A stretch of DNA of 64,000 nucleotides. Source: [Actinomadura] parvosata subsp. kistnae. GTDB lineage: Bacteria > Actinomycetota > Actinomycetes > Streptosporangiales > Streptosporangiaceae. The DNA lies in contig NZ_OOHJ01000018.1 of NCBI RefSeq assembly GCF_900323885.1, forward strand, positions 3,645,001 to 3,709,000, in the 5' to 3' direction. The notes below the pieces were generated by a model that had not been told where the DNA came from, ran no database searches, and worked only from the letters and a program-made list of their open reading frames with translations. The translations under genes were made by a program, and so were the position numbers. Shown here piece by piece: positions 1 through 8,553 of this stretch (position 1 is its first letter; the number at the start of each line of letters is the position of its first letter).

Positions 1-1
1 G

Positions 2-3000
2 CCGCTCGTGGTCCTGACGGAGGCCGGCGAGCCGGTCCGCGTCCCCGAGGCGAAGGTCCGCGCCCTCCTGGCCGACCTGCTCGTCCAGGAAGGGCGGCCG
101 GTCTCCGCCGACCGGCTCATCGACGACCTCTGGGAAGGGGACCTGCCCCGGCATCCCGCCAACGCGCTGCAGCAGAAGGTCTCCCAGCTGCGCCGGGTGC
201 TGGACGACGCCGAGCCCGGCGCGCGCGGCCTCGTCGCCTCCGGGCCGGCCGGGTACCGGCTCGCCGTCGAGGCCGACGCGGTGGACCAGGGGCGGTTCGA
301 CGTCCTGGTCTCCCGGGCGCGCGCCGCGACGGACCCCCGTACCCGGGCGGACCTGCTCGCCGACGCCCTCACGCTGTGGCGGGGGCCGGCGCTGGCGGAC
401 TTCGCCGACGCCGCCTTCGCCGCCCCCGCCATCGCCCGGCTGGAGGCGGCCCGGCTGGACGCGCTGGAGGAACGCGCCGAGGCCCGCCTGGAGCTGGGCG
501 AGCACCGCGGGCTCGCCGGAGAGCTGGGCGCCCTGGCCGCCCGCCACCCGCTGCGCGAGCGCCTCCAGGCCGCCTACCTGCGGGCTCTGTACGGGGCGGG
601 GCGGCAGGCGGAGGCGCTGGAGGCTTACGAGCGGGTACGCCGCCTGCTGGCCGACGAACTCGGCACCGACCCGGGGCCGCTGCTGACGGCCCTGCACACG
701 GCCATGCTCCGCCAGGACGCGTCCCTGACGCCCCACGAGGACCCGCCGTTGACGCTCGGGCGGGACGCGCGCCGGGCATCCCGCCAGGACGCGCGGCTGA
801 CGTCCGGCGAGGGCGCGCCGCTGACGTCCGGCCAGGGCGGGGCCCTGGTGCCCGGCGGCTTGGCGGGTTCCGTCCTGCCGGCGCCGGCCACGCCGCTCGT
901 CGGGCGCGATTCGGAGACGCGCCGGGTCCGGTCGGCCCTGGAGGGGGCGCGGCTGGTCACGCTGACCGGGCCGGGCGGCGTCGGAAAGACGCGGCTCTCG
1001 CTGGAGGTGGCCGCCACCTGGGCCGAGGACGCTGTGTACCTCGTGGAGCTGGGCGAGGTGCGGCGGTTCGGGGCGGAGGTGGTGCTGGAGGCGCTGGGCG
1101 TGCGGGACGACGGGCGTGCGCTGCACGAGGTGCTGCACGGCAGGCGGTTGCTGCTGGTCCTCGACAACTGCGAGCACCTGCTCGACCAGGTCGCCGAGGT
1201 CGTGGGGCCGGCGCTGCGCCGCGTGCCGGGGCTGCGGGTGCTGGCCACCAGCCGGGAGCCGTTGCGCCTGGCCGGGGAGACGGTGATCCCGGTGCCGCCG
1301 CTGGAGGCAGAGGAGGCGGCGCGGCTGTTCGGCGAGCGGGTCGCCGCGGCCGGCGGGGTGGTGGACGACGGGGAGGCGGTGGCGGAGATCTGCCGTCGGC
1401 TCGGCGGGATCCCGCTGGCCCTGGAGCTGGCCGCCGCCCGGGTGCGCGGGCTGGGCGTGCGGGAGCTGGCCGAGCGGCTGAGCCTGCGGCTGCTGGACGA
1501 CGGGCCCAGGGACGCGCCGGCCCGCCAGCGGACGCTCGCCGCCGTGATCGACTGGAGCTGGGAGCTGCTGAGCCCGCCGGAGCGGGTGGTGCTGGCCCGG
1601 CTCGCGGTGCACGCCGGCGGGTGCACGCTGGAGGCGGCCGAGCGGACCTGTGCCGGGGGCGAGGTGGAGGTCTCCGAGGTCATGGGCGTCCTCGGGCGGC
1701 TCGTCGAGCGGTCGATGGTGGTGCGGAGCGACGGGCGGTACCGGTTGCTGGAGCCGGTCGCGGAGTACTGCCTGGAACGGCTCGGCGCGGCGGGCGAGCT
1801 GGGGATGATGCGGGAGCGGCACCTCCGCTACTGCGTCGCGCTCGCCGAGCGGGCCGAGGCCGGGTTGCGCGGCGCCGAGCAGGACATGTGGCTGACCCGG
1901 TTGCGGGCCGAGGGCGCCAACCTGCGGGCCGCGCTGGATCACGCGGCCGGGCAGGGGGCGGCCGATCATGCTCTGCGGCTGGTCGACGCGCTGTCCTGGT
2001 ACTGGTTCATGACCGGCCGCCTGAGCGAGGCCCGGCAGGCGCTCACCCGGGCGCTGTCGCTGGGCGGCGGCGAGCCGTCGGCGCGGGCGCAGGCGCGGGT
2101 CTGGGCCGCCGTCATCGGGCTGCGCGCCGGAGAAAGCCCTGCCTGGCCGGCACAGGAGAGGGACGCCGACCCGGCGCGTGAGGGCGACGGCGTGGCCGCG
2201 GAGGGCGGCGGCAGGGCCCCGGAGGGTGCCGGGGTGGCTCTGGGGGACAGGTTCGAGGCGGTGCTGGACGGTGTCGTCGAGCCGGGGACGCGGGCGCGGT
2301 TGCGGTGGTTCGTGGGGTTTGCGTTGTGCGGGGTGGGAGAGCAGGGGGACGGGGTCCGGTACATCGAGGGGGCGTTGCGGACGTTCGAAGCGGTGGGTGA
2401 TCGATGGGGGACGGCGGCGGCGCTGGCCGGGCTGGCGCGCTACGCCGCGCTGCGCGGCGACTTCGAGACGGTCCGGCGGGACGGCGAGCGGGCGGCGGAG
2501 CTGTTCGGCGAGCTGGGGGACCAGTGGGGGTTGTTGCAGACGGCCGAGCCGCTGGGGGTGCTGGCCGAGATCGCCGGGGCCTATGAGGAGGCCGCCGAGC
2601 ACTTGGCGGCGGGGCTGCGGGTCGCCGAGCGGCTGGGGCTGCGGTCGGAGGAGTCGTTGCTGACCTCGCGCCTGGGCCGGATCGCCCTGCTCGCCGGCGA
2701 CCTCGAACGGGCCGACGAGCTGCACGAGCGGGCCCGGCGGCTGGCGGTGGAGCAGTCGGACAAGTCGATGGAGGAGTTCGCGAGGATCGGTCTCGGTCTG
2801 GCCGCGCGGCGCCGGGGTGACCTGGACGCGGCCGAGCGCTACTTCCGTACCGGACTGGAGTGGTTGCGCCGGATCGGCGGCGGTGGCGCTCCCGTGGCGT
2901 TGCTGCTGGCGGAGCTGGGCTTCGTCGCGGAGCGGCGCGGGGACGCCGGAACGGCGGCCGACCTGCACGCGCGCAGCCTCGACGTGGCCCGCGCGGACGG

Positions 3001-3268
3001 CGACGCCCGTGCCGAGGCCCTCGCCCTGGAGGGATTGGCGGGCGCGCGGCTTCTGGAGGGGGCGGTGCGTGAGGCGGCGGAGCTGTTGCGGGCGGCGGGC
3101 GAGCTGCGCGAGCGCGCGCAGGCTCCGCTGCCCCGGCGGAACGCTTCGACGTGGACCGGATCAGCCGGGCGATCAGCGAGTTGTGTGGGGATTGTGCAGA
3201 GCCTGTGGGGGAGAACCCTGGGTTTTCCCCGAATTGTGCGGGGAAGGCGCCATGACCCGGAAACTTAA
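2..3268 (+). CDS. AfsR/SARP-family ATPase regulator (5' end outside window)
   Basis: Large transcriptional regulator of the AfsR type. The open frame runs into the left edge, so the first residues are missing. In order: an OmpR-like winged-helix DNA-binding region (about residues 1-85 of what is visible), a bacterial transcriptional activator domain (to about 235), a variable linker, an NB-ARC-like ATPase with Walker A GPGGVGKT near residue 321, Walker B (LLLVLDNCEHLL), an ATSREPL motif and GGIPLALE, then a long C-terminal TPR-like helical region. Known family members switch on antibiotic or developmental genes in response to nucleotide binding; no target can be named here. The last about 45 residues look out of frame: shifting by one base in the C-run at 3131-3134 restores the family-like ending LPPAERFDVDRI and stops at 3255. 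Confidence 0.88.
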   Translation, partial: PLVVLTEAGEPVRVPEAKVRALLADLLVQEGRPVSADRLIDDLWEGDLPRHPANALQQKVSQLRRVLDDAEPGARGLVASGPAGYRLAVEADAVDQGRFDVLVSRARAATDPRTRADLLADALTLWRGPALADFADAAFAAPAIARLEAARLDALEERAEARLELGEHRGLAGELGALAARHPLRERLQAAYLRALYGAGRQAEALEAYERVRRLLADELGTDPGPLLTALHTAMLRQDASLTPHEDPPLTLGRDARRASRQDARLTSGEGAPLTSGQGGALVPGGLAGSVLPAPATPLVGRDSETRRVRSALEGARLVTLTGPGGVGKTRLSLEVAATWAEDAVYLVELGEVRRFGAEVVLEALGVRDDGRALHEVLHGRRLLLVLDNCEHLLDQVAEVVGPALRRVPGLRVLATSREPLRLAGETVIPVPPLEAEEAARLFGERVAAAGGVVDDGEAVAEICRRLGGIPLALELAAARVRGLGVRELAERLSLRLLDDGPRDAPARQRTLAAVIDWSWELLSPPERVVLARLAVHAGGCTLEAAERTCAGGEVEVSEVMGVLGRLVERSMVVRSDGRYRLLEPVAEYCLERLGAAGELGMMRERHLRYCVALAERAEAGLRGAEQDMWLTRLRAEGANLRAALDHAAGQGAADHALRLVDALSWYWFMTGRLSEARQALTRALSLGGGEPSARAQARVWAAVIGLRAGESPAWPAQERDADPAREGDGVAAEGGGRAPEGAGVALGDRFEAVLDGVVEPGTRARLRWFVGFALCGVGEQGDGVRYIEGALRTFEAVGDRWGTAAALAGLARYAALRGDFETVRRDGERAAELFGELGDQWGLLQTAEPLGVLAEIAGAYEEAAEHLAAGLRVAERLGLRSEESLLTSRLGRIALLAGDLERADELHERARRLAVEQSDKSMEEFARIGLGLAARRRGDLDAAERYFRTGLEWLRRIGGGGAPVALLLAELGFVAERRGDAGTAADLHARSLDVARADGDARAEALALEGLAGARLLEGAVREAAELLRAAGELRERAQAPLPRRNASTWTGSAGRSASCVGIVQSLWGRTLGFPRIVRGRRHDPET

Positions 3269-3283
3269 AAGTAGGGTCAAGAC

Positions 3284-4105
3284 ATGCTGAAGCGCACGAT
3301 AAGTATGACCGCGGCAGGCGCCGCGCTCGTCGTGGCCGCGGTCGCCGGTTGTGGATCGAACGCCCAGCCCATCCAGGTCAACCTGGCCGCTTCGGAGGTG
3401 CTCGCGCAGGCCGCGCAGAAGACCGCCGAGGTCACCAGCTACACGGTCGACGCGGTGGTGAACGTCTCGCACCCGCAGCAGGGCAATGGCAAGGTGCAGG
3501 GCCGCATGCTCTACCAGAGCAAGCCGCAGCTCGCCGCCGACCTGACGCTGGACACCGTGGACATGGGGGGCCGCAACGTCCCCGGTGGGGTCCGCGCGGT
3601 GCTCCAGGGCGACACCGTCTACGTGAAGGTCCAGGCTCTCAACGACTTCCTGGGCAACACCAAGCCGTGGATCAAGGTCTCGCTGAACGAGACCGGTCAC
3701 GCCGGTGAGGTGAACCAGTATCTCGGCCAGATCCAGCAGTTCGACCTGGGCAACGTGACCAAGCTCGTCACCGCGTCCAAGGACGTGAAGTCGGTCGGCA
3801 CCGAGAGCGTCAACGGCGAGGACACCACCCACTACAGCGGCACGTTCCCGGTGGACGTGGCCGTGCAACAGCTTCCCGCCGACAAGCAGGAGCAGGCCCG
3901 CCAGAACCTGGCCGAGCTGAAGGACGTCAAGTTCGACATGTGGGTGGCGGCCGACGAGCTGCCCCGCAAGCTCGCCCTGAACGGCTCCAAGGAGGGCGCC
4001 ACCCTCGACGCGACCCTGTTCTTCAAGGGGTTCAACGAGGCCGTCAACATCCAGGCCCCGCCCGCCGACCAGGTCGGTGAGCTGCCCAAGGGCACGACCA
4101 ACTGA
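3284..4105 (+). CDS. LppX/LprAFG-like lipoprotein
   Basis: A 273-residue exported lipoprotein. The N terminus has a short positive stretch, a hydrophobic segment and a lipobox VAGC with the lipidated Cys at residue 23. The rest has the alternating pattern of the LppX/LprA/LprF/LprG family, whose mycobacterial members bind lipids or lipoglycans in a hydrophobic pocket and move them across the periplasm. Start is ATG preceded by an AGTAGGG-like ribosome site. It lies between the regulator and rplJ, but a promoter separates it from rplJ. The substrate is unknown. Confidence 0.82.
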   Translation: MLKRTISMTAAGAALVVAAVAGCGSNAQPIQVNLAASEVLAQAAQKTAEVTSYTVDAVVNVSHPQQGNGKVQGRMLYQSKPQLAADLTLDTVDMGGRNVPGGVRAVLQGDTVYVKVQALNDFLGNTKPWIKVSLNETGHAGEVNQYLGQIQQFDLGNVTKLVTASKDVKSVGTESVNGEDTTHYSGTFPVDVAVQQLPADKQEQARQNLAELKDVKFDMWVAADELPRKLALNGSKEGATLDATLFFKGFNEAVNIQAPPADQVGELPKGTTN

Positions 4106-4112
4106 GAGCGAT

Positions 4113-4141
4113 TTGGAAACTCGGCGGCCAGCACGTACTCT
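4113..4141 (+). promoter_or_regulatory. Predicted rplJ-rplL promoter
   Basis: TTGGAA at 4113-4118 and TACTCT at 4136-4141 are separated by 17 bases. This is a good vegetative sigma-type promoter and sits just after the lipoprotein stop, about 200 bases before rplJ. Confidence 0.6.
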
Positions 4142-4149
4142 GGTCGTTG

Positions 4150-4301
4150 CCGAAGACCGCCGGTCGTCGTCGGGTGCTCTGAGCCTGGCGACCGAAGGAT
4201 CCACGTGAGTGGGCGACCTGCGCAGGTGTGATACGAGTTTCCCACATGGTGGTTTCCGTGTGCGTGAGCCCCGTGCGCCCTGCGCCGGGGCTGTTCTCAT
4301 T
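4150..4301 (+). promoter_or_regulatory. Candidate L10 leader with attenuator-like hairpin
   Basis: About 200 bases lie between the promoter and rplJ. They are rich in paired segments, and the last is AGCCCCG (4267-4273) with CGGGGCT (4286-4292), followed by a T-rich tail near 4293-4302. In many bacteria L10 with L7/L12 binds its own leader to limit rplJL expression. That role is inferred here from position and structure. Confidence 0.4.
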
Positions 4302-4340
4302 TTCTGGGCCTTCTCCGGCGGCACATCTGGAAGGAGGCCC

Positions 4341-4865
4341 ATGGCGAGGGCGGATAAGGCGACAGCGGTTGCCGAGCTCAAGAGTGAGTTCGAAGGCAGC
4401 CAGGCCGCCGTTCTGACCGAGTACCGCGGTCTCACCGTCGCGCAGCTCAAGGAGCTGCGTGTCTCTCTCGGTGGGAATGCGAAGTTCGCCGTGGCGAAGA
4501 ACACCCTGACCAAGATCGCGGCCAACGAGGCCGGTCTGACGGGCCTCGACGGCCTGCTCACCGGTCCGACCGCGATCGCCTTCGTCAACGGTGACGTTGT
4601 CGAGGCGGCCAAGGGTCTGCGTGACTTCGCCAAGGCCAATCCCCTTCTGGTGATCAAGGGCGGCGTCCTCGACGGTAAGACGCTCGACGCTTCCGAGATC
4701 ACCAAGCTCGCCGACCTCGAGTCCCGCGAGGTTCTCCTCGCGAAGCTTGCCGGTGCCCTGAAGGCCAAGCAGAGCGCCGCGGCCGCGATGTTCGCCGCTC
4801 TGCCCACGCAGATGGCTCAGCTGGCCGACGCCTTGCGCGCCAAGCGCGATGAGGCTGGCGAGTAA
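4341..4865 (+). CDS. rplJ: 50S ribosomal protein L10
   Basis: L10 (uL10), 174 residues, anchors the L7/L12 stalk to 23S rRNA and so helps recruit translational GTPases. The N-terminal RNA-binding domain (EYRGLTVAQLKELR) is clear, and a C-terminal alanine/lysine helix serves as the L12 docking arm. The ATG at 4341 follows GGAAGGAGG; the frame is open further upstream but only this start matches the family. It forms an operon with rplL and is probably autoregulated through the leader before it. Confidence 0.97.
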   Translation: MARADKATAVAELKSEFEGSQAAVLTEYRGLTVAQLKELRVSLGGNAKFAVAKNTLTKIAANEAGLTGLDGLLTGPTAIAFVNGDVVEAAKGLRDFAKANPLLVIKGGVLDGKTLDASEITKLADLESREVLLAKLAGALKAKQSAAAAMFAALPTQMAQLADALRAKRDEAGE

Positions 4866-4935
4866 CACGGGGGTTGCCGCACGTACCGCGGTCCCGTTCC
4901 TAGTTTTCAGCAAGACCTAACGTAAGGAAACGATC

Positions 4936-5328
4936 ATGGCGAAGCTCAGCACCGACGAGCTGCTCGACGCGTTCAAGGAGATGACCCTCCTCGAGCTGTC
5001 CGAGTTCGTGAAGGTCTTCGAGGAGACCTTCGACGTCAAGGCCGCCGCCCCCGTCGCGGTTGCCGCCGCCCCCGCCGCCTCCGGTGGTGGCGAGGCCGCC
5101 GCCGTCGAGGAGCAGGACGAGTTCGACGTCATCCTCGAGGCCGCCGGCGACAAGAAGATCCAGGTCATCAAGGAGATCCGCGCCCTGACGTCCCTGGGCC
5201 TCAAGGAGGCCAAGGACCTGGTCGACGGCGCTCCGAAGCCGGTCTTCGACGGCAAGGTCAACAAGGAGCAGGCGGAGAAGGCCAAGGCTGCCCTTGAGGG
5301 CGCCGGCGCCACCGTCACCGTGAAGTAA
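4936..5328 (+). CDS. rplL: 50S ribosomal protein L7/L12
   Basis: L7/L12 (bL12), 130 residues, is the flexible multi-copy stalk protein that contacts EF-Tu and EF-G. The N-terminal dimerisation helices (residues 1-35), an alanine-rich hinge (about 37-58) and the C-terminal factor-binding domain with KEAKDLVDGAPKPV are all present. The 70-base gap after rplJ holds a GTAAGGA ribosome site, and an intrinsic terminator follows the stop. Confidence 0.98.
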   Translation: MAKLSTDELLDAFKEMTLLELSEFVKVFEETFDVKAAAPVAVAAAPAASGGGEAAAVEEQDEFDVILEAAGDKKIQVIKEIRALTSLGLKEAKDLVDGAPKPVFDGKVNKEQAEKAKAALEGAGATVTVK

Positions 5329-5347
5329 TTCACGACAAGCTGTTCGG

Positions 5348-5394
5348 AAAGAGGCGGATACACCCTGGTGCCGGGTGTGCCCGCCTCTTTTCGC
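5348..5394 (+). terminator. Terminator after rplL
   Basis: Arms AAAGAGGCGG (5348-5357) and CCGCCTCTTT (5381-5390) are perfect complements, with inner arms ACACCC (5360-5365) and GGGTGT (5373-5378), followed by a short T run. A strong intrinsic terminator. Confidence 0.88.
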
Positions 5395-5470
5395 GTTTCC
5401 GGGGCGTGCCTCAGAGGATTCTCATGGACGTCTCATCGCCCGGCCAACCGGCCCGCCTAGCGTCCTTGGC

Positions 5471-7312
5471 GTGGTTACCGAAGCGAAGTCTCGTTGGGCG
5501 CTGGCCGCGCTGCTCGCCGGCACCGCCGCGCTCTACCTCTGGGGGCTCGGCGCCTCCGGGTGGGCCAACTCGTTCTACTCGGCGGCGGTGCAGGCCGGCA
5601 GCCAGAGCTGGAAGGCGTTCTTCTTCGGGGCCTCCGACGCGGCGGGCGCGATCACCGTGGACAAGACGCCCGCGTCGCTGTGGCCGATGGTGCTCAGCGT
5701 GCGCCTGTTCGGGCTGAGCTCCTGGGCGATCCTCGTGCCGCAGGCGCTGATGGGCGTCGGCACGGTGGCGATGGTGTACGCCTCGGTGCGCCGGCTGTTC
5801 CCGGCCTGGGCCGCGTTGCTGGCGGGTGCGGCGATGGCGCTGACGCCGGTGGCCGTGCTCATGTTCCGCTTCAACAACCCCGACGCGTTGCTGGTGCTGC
5901 TGCTGACCGTGGCGGCGTACTGCGTGATCAGGGCGCAGGAGCACGGTGCCACGCGGTGGCTGGTGCTGGCCGGGGTGGCGATCGGGTTCGCGTTCCTGGC
6001 GAAGATGTTGCAGGCGTTCCTCGTGCTGCCCGGGTTCGCGCTGGTGTACCTGCTGGCGGCGCCGGTGGCGTTCTGGCGCCGGGTGCGGCAACTGCTGCTG
6101 GCAGGCGCGGCCATGGTGGTCGCCGCCGGGTGGTGGCTGCTCGCCGTGGCGCTCGTGCCCGCCTCGGAGCGGCCGTACATCGGGGGCTCGCAGACCAACA
6201 GCGTGCTGGAGCTGGCGCTCGGCTACAACGGCATCGGGCGGCTCAACGGCGCCGACTACGGCGGGCTCGGCAACCTCAACCAGCAGGCGGGCTGGCTGCG
6301 GCTGTTCGACACCGAGGCGGGCGGGCAGATCTCGTGGCTGCTGCCGGCCGCGCTCGTGCTGCTGGCCGCCGCCACGTGGCTGACCCGCCGCGCGTCCCGG
6401 GCCGATCCTGTACGGGCGGCGCTGTGGGTGTGGGGAAGCTGGCTTCTCGTCACCGGGCTGATCTTCAGCCTGATGCAGGGCATCTTCCACGCCTACTACA
6501 CCGTGGCCCTCGCGCCGGCCATCGCCGCGCTCGTCGGCATCGGGGCGGCCGTGGCGTGGGAGCGGGGCGCGCACCGCCTGCTTGCCGTGGTCGCGGCGGG
6601 GACGGCGGTGTGGTCGTACGTGCTGCTGTCGCGCAGCTCCGGCTGGAACCCTTGGCTGGGCGTGGTCGTGCTGGTGGCGGGGCTCGGGGCGGCGCTGGTG
6701 ATGCTGTTCACCCGGCGGGTGGCCGCCGTGGTCGCGGTCGCGGTGGTGGCGTGCCTGGCGGGGCCGGCGGCGTACGCGGTGGACACGGCGGCGTCCCCGC
6801 ACACGGGCGCCATCCCGACCGCCGGGCCCGCCACGAGATCGTCCGACGGCGGGTTCCAGCGGCCTGGAGGTGGCCGGCGGGGCGGCAACAACCAGGCGTT
6901 CACGCAGAGGAGACCGGGTGGGCCACAGAGCCGTGGCGGCATGGGCGGGCTGCTCAACGCGGGCACGCCGAGCGCCGAGCTGACCGCGCTGCTGAAGTCC
7001 GGCGCCGCCGGCTACACGTGGGTGGCGGCGACGGTCGGGTCCAACAACGCGGCCGGCTATCAGCTCGCCACGGAGCTGCCGGTGATGGCGGTGGGCGGGT
7101 TCAACGGCACGGATCCGGCGCCGACGCTGGAGCGATTCCAGCAGTACGTCGCCGAGGGGAAGATCCACTACTTCGTCGGCACCGGCATGGGGGGTGCAGG
7201 GCGCAGCACCGGCGGCAGCGACGACGCGGCGCGGATCGCGGCCTGGGTGCGGGAGACGTTCACCGCGACCACGGTCGGCGGTACGACGGTGTTCGACCTC
7301 ACGCAGAGCTGA
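5471..7312 (+). CDS. Family 39 glycosyltransferase (membrane)
   Basis: Polytopic membrane protein of the ArnT/PMT_2-like GT39 group, about 613 residues from the GTG at 5471. The N-terminal part holds around ten hydrophobic helices and the loop VDKTPASLW, matching the DKPP-type loop of the family; the acidic residue there serves in catalysis in relatives. A Gly/Arg-rich linker (near residues 460-500) leads to a soluble C-terminal domain. Relatives move sugars from polyprenyl-phosphate carriers to lipids or proteins outside the membrane. No clear ribosome site precedes the start, which is therefore uncertain; an open frame extends to 5375, inside the rplL terminator. Confidence 0.82.
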   Translation: MVTEAKSRWALAALLAGTAALYLWGLGASGWANSFYSAAVQAGSQSWKAFFFGASDAAGAITVDKTPASLWPMVLSVRLFGLSSWAILVPQALMGVGTVAMVYASVRRLFPAWAALLAGAAMALTPVAVLMFRFNNPDALLVLLLTVAAYCVIRAQEHGATRWLVLAGVAIGFAFLAKMLQAFLVLPGFALVYLLAAPVAFWRRVRQLLLAGAAMVVAAGWWLLAVALVPASERPYIGGSQTNSVLELALGYNGIGRLNGADYGGLGNLNQQAGWLRLFDTEAGGQISWLLPAALVLLAAATWLTRRASRADPVRAALWVWGSWLLVTGLIFSLMQGIFHAYYTVALAPAIAALVGIGAAVAWERGAHRLLAVVAAGTAVWSYVLLSRSSGWNPWLGVVVLVAGLGAALVMLFTRRVAAVVAVAVVACLAGPAAYAVDTAASPHTGAIPTAGPATRSSDGGFQRPGGGRRGGNNQAFTQRRPGGPQSRGGMGGLLNAGTPSAELTALLKSGAAGYTWVAATVGSNNAAGYQLATELPVMAVGGFNGTDPAPTLERFQQYVAEGKIHYFVGTGMGGAGRSTGGSDDAARIAAWVRETFTATTVGGTTVFDLTQS

Positions 7313-7334
7313 GCACCAGCCGGCAGCATCCCGC

Positions 7335-7406
7335 AGCGGTGCGCCGCCCGCCTCGCCGAGCAGTGAGCCGCCCGCCTCGCGCAGCGGTGCGCCGCCCGCC
7401 TCACAC
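7335..7406. repeat. Three 24-bp tandem repeats between convergent genes
   Basis: Copies start at 7335, 7359 and 7383, sharing the core GCCGCCCGCCTC. The array fills the gap between the glycosyltransferase stop and the stop of the minus-strand SnoaL-like gene. A degenerate further copy overlaps the last codons of that gene. Confidence 0.85.
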
Positions 7407-7411
7407 GACGG

Positions 7412-7801
7412 TCAGCCGGCCGCTCGTACCTGGGCGATGGCACTGGTGTCCATGTAGTCCCTGGTGTGCACGATCTTGCCGTCCCTGATCCGCAGCACGA
7501 GCAGGCCGGGCACGGTGAGGCGGTGGCCGCCCGCCGTGCCGTGCACGGTCTGCTCCACCACCACGACCTCCGGGTCCTGCGTGCGGTGCAGGGCGACCTG
7601 GCGCACCTCCTCGACCTCGAACGGCGTGGCACCCCACGTGGCGCGGTAGTTCTCGCGCACCGCCTCCCTGCCCTCGTACGGCGCCAGGCCGCCGAAGGGG
7701 AACTCGTGGAGGGCGTCCTCGGCGTACAGGTCGGCCAGCTCGTCGGCGGACTTGTGCAGCATGGCCGCGTGGAAGCCGGCGACGATCTCTTCGATGGACA
7801 T
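7412..7801 (-). CDS. SnoaL/NTF2-like protein
   Basis: 129-residue single-domain protein with the NTF2/SnoaL cone-fold pattern: N-terminal helices (MSIEEIVAGFHAAML), LYAEDALHEFPFGG, then strands ending GLLVLRIRDGKIVHTRDYMD. Members are small-molecule isomerases, hydrolases or binding proteins, so the reaction cannot be told. It is divergent from a TetR-type gene, and a 15-bp palindrome lies in the shared promoter region, so repression by that TetR protein is the simplest inference. Confidence 0.78.
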   Translation of the reverse strand: MSIEEIVAGFHAAMLHKSADELADLYAEDALHEFPFGGLAPYEGREAVRENYRATWGATPFEVEEVRQVALHRTQDPEVVVVEQTVHGTAGGHRLTVPGLLVLRIRDGKIVHTRDYMDTSAIAQVRAAG

Positions 7802-7826
7802 GACTCACCCGGATTTCGCTCAACAG

Positions 7827-7841
7827 TCGTTGACTCAACGA
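7827..7841. promoter_or_regulatory. Palindromic operator candidate, SnoaL/TetR divergon
   Basis: TCGTTGACTCAACGA is a perfect palindrome around one central base, in the intergenic region between the two divergent genes. On the minus strand TTGACC and TACGCT, 18 bases apart, could form the promoter of the SnoaL gene just beside it. This is the usual position for a TetR operator. Confidence 0.5.
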
Positions 7842-7889
7842 GCGTAGAGCGAATCGGAGCGGTCGGTCAACGTGTGTAGAGTCGGGGGC

Positions 7890-8447
7890 GTGGGCGTTCC
7901 GAGGGCGGAGAGGCGGCGGCGAACCGAGGCGCGGATCCTCGACGCGGCCCGGGTGCTTTTCGCCGAGCTGGGTTACGAGCGGGCCACGATCAGGGGCGTC
8001 GCCAGGCGGGCCGAGGTCGACCCGGCCCTCGTGATGCAGTACTTCGGCAGCAAGCAGGAGCTGTTCCAGCAGGCCGTACGCATGACGCCGCCCGCCGACG
8101 GCGAGCTGGACGCCGAGGGCGCGGTCGAGCACGTGCTGGGCTCGCTGACCATGAAGCTCGGCGAGCTGCCGCAGGGCTCCCTCGCCATGATGCGCTCCAT
8201 GCTCACCCATCCCGAGGCCGCCGCGTCCGCGCGGCAGGTGCTCAGCCGGCAGATCGACCGCCTGGCCGAGGCGATGCCCGGCGACGACGCGCGGCTGCGG
8301 GCGGCGCTGATGACGCTCACCATGCTCGGCATCACCGTGGGCCACCAGTTGCTGGAGATCGACGAGCTGCGCGGCGTGCCCCAGGAGGAGCTGGCCCGGC
8401 TGCTGCGGCCGAGCCTGCGCGCGCTTACTGGACAAGAAGTCTCATAA
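7890..8447 (+). CDS. TetR-family transcriptional regulator
   Basis: About 185 residues from the GTG at 7890; an in-frame GTG at 7872 is the alternative. The N-terminal helix-turn-helix is typical: RTEARILDAARVLFAELGY, then ATIRGVARRAEVDPALVMQYFGSK. The C-terminal helical ligand domain ends LLRPSLRALTGQ, as in the TetR_C_16-like group. It is divergent from the SnoaL-like gene, which is its likely target, and about 100 bases upstream of the MceG-type ATPase gene. Confidence 0.87.
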   Translation: MGVPRAERRRRTEARILDAARVLFAELGYERATIRGVARRAEVDPALVMQYFGSKQELFQQAVRMTPPADGELDAEGAVEHVLGSLTMKLGELPQGSLAMMRSMLTHPEAAASARQVLSRQIDRLAEAMPGDDARLRAALMTLTMLGITVGHQLLEIDELRGVPQEELARLLRPSLRALTGQEVS

Positions 8448-8553
8448 CTGCCCGGTAACAAGGCTCCGGGATCCGGTCCCCATTCCGCGCGACGCCGTTA
8501 CGGTGCAGGAGAGCGTTGTCCCCTGATGACCCCCGGCGACAGGGAAGGTGACC

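Noticed and set aside
3131..3134. Programmed frameshift in the AfsR-type gene
   Set aside because: No slippery heptamer with a stimulatory element; a lost C is simpler.
7335..7406. CRISPR array (also considered at 10253-10366 and 45004-45145)
   Set aside because: Units are contiguous direct repeats without unique spacers, and no cas genes are present.
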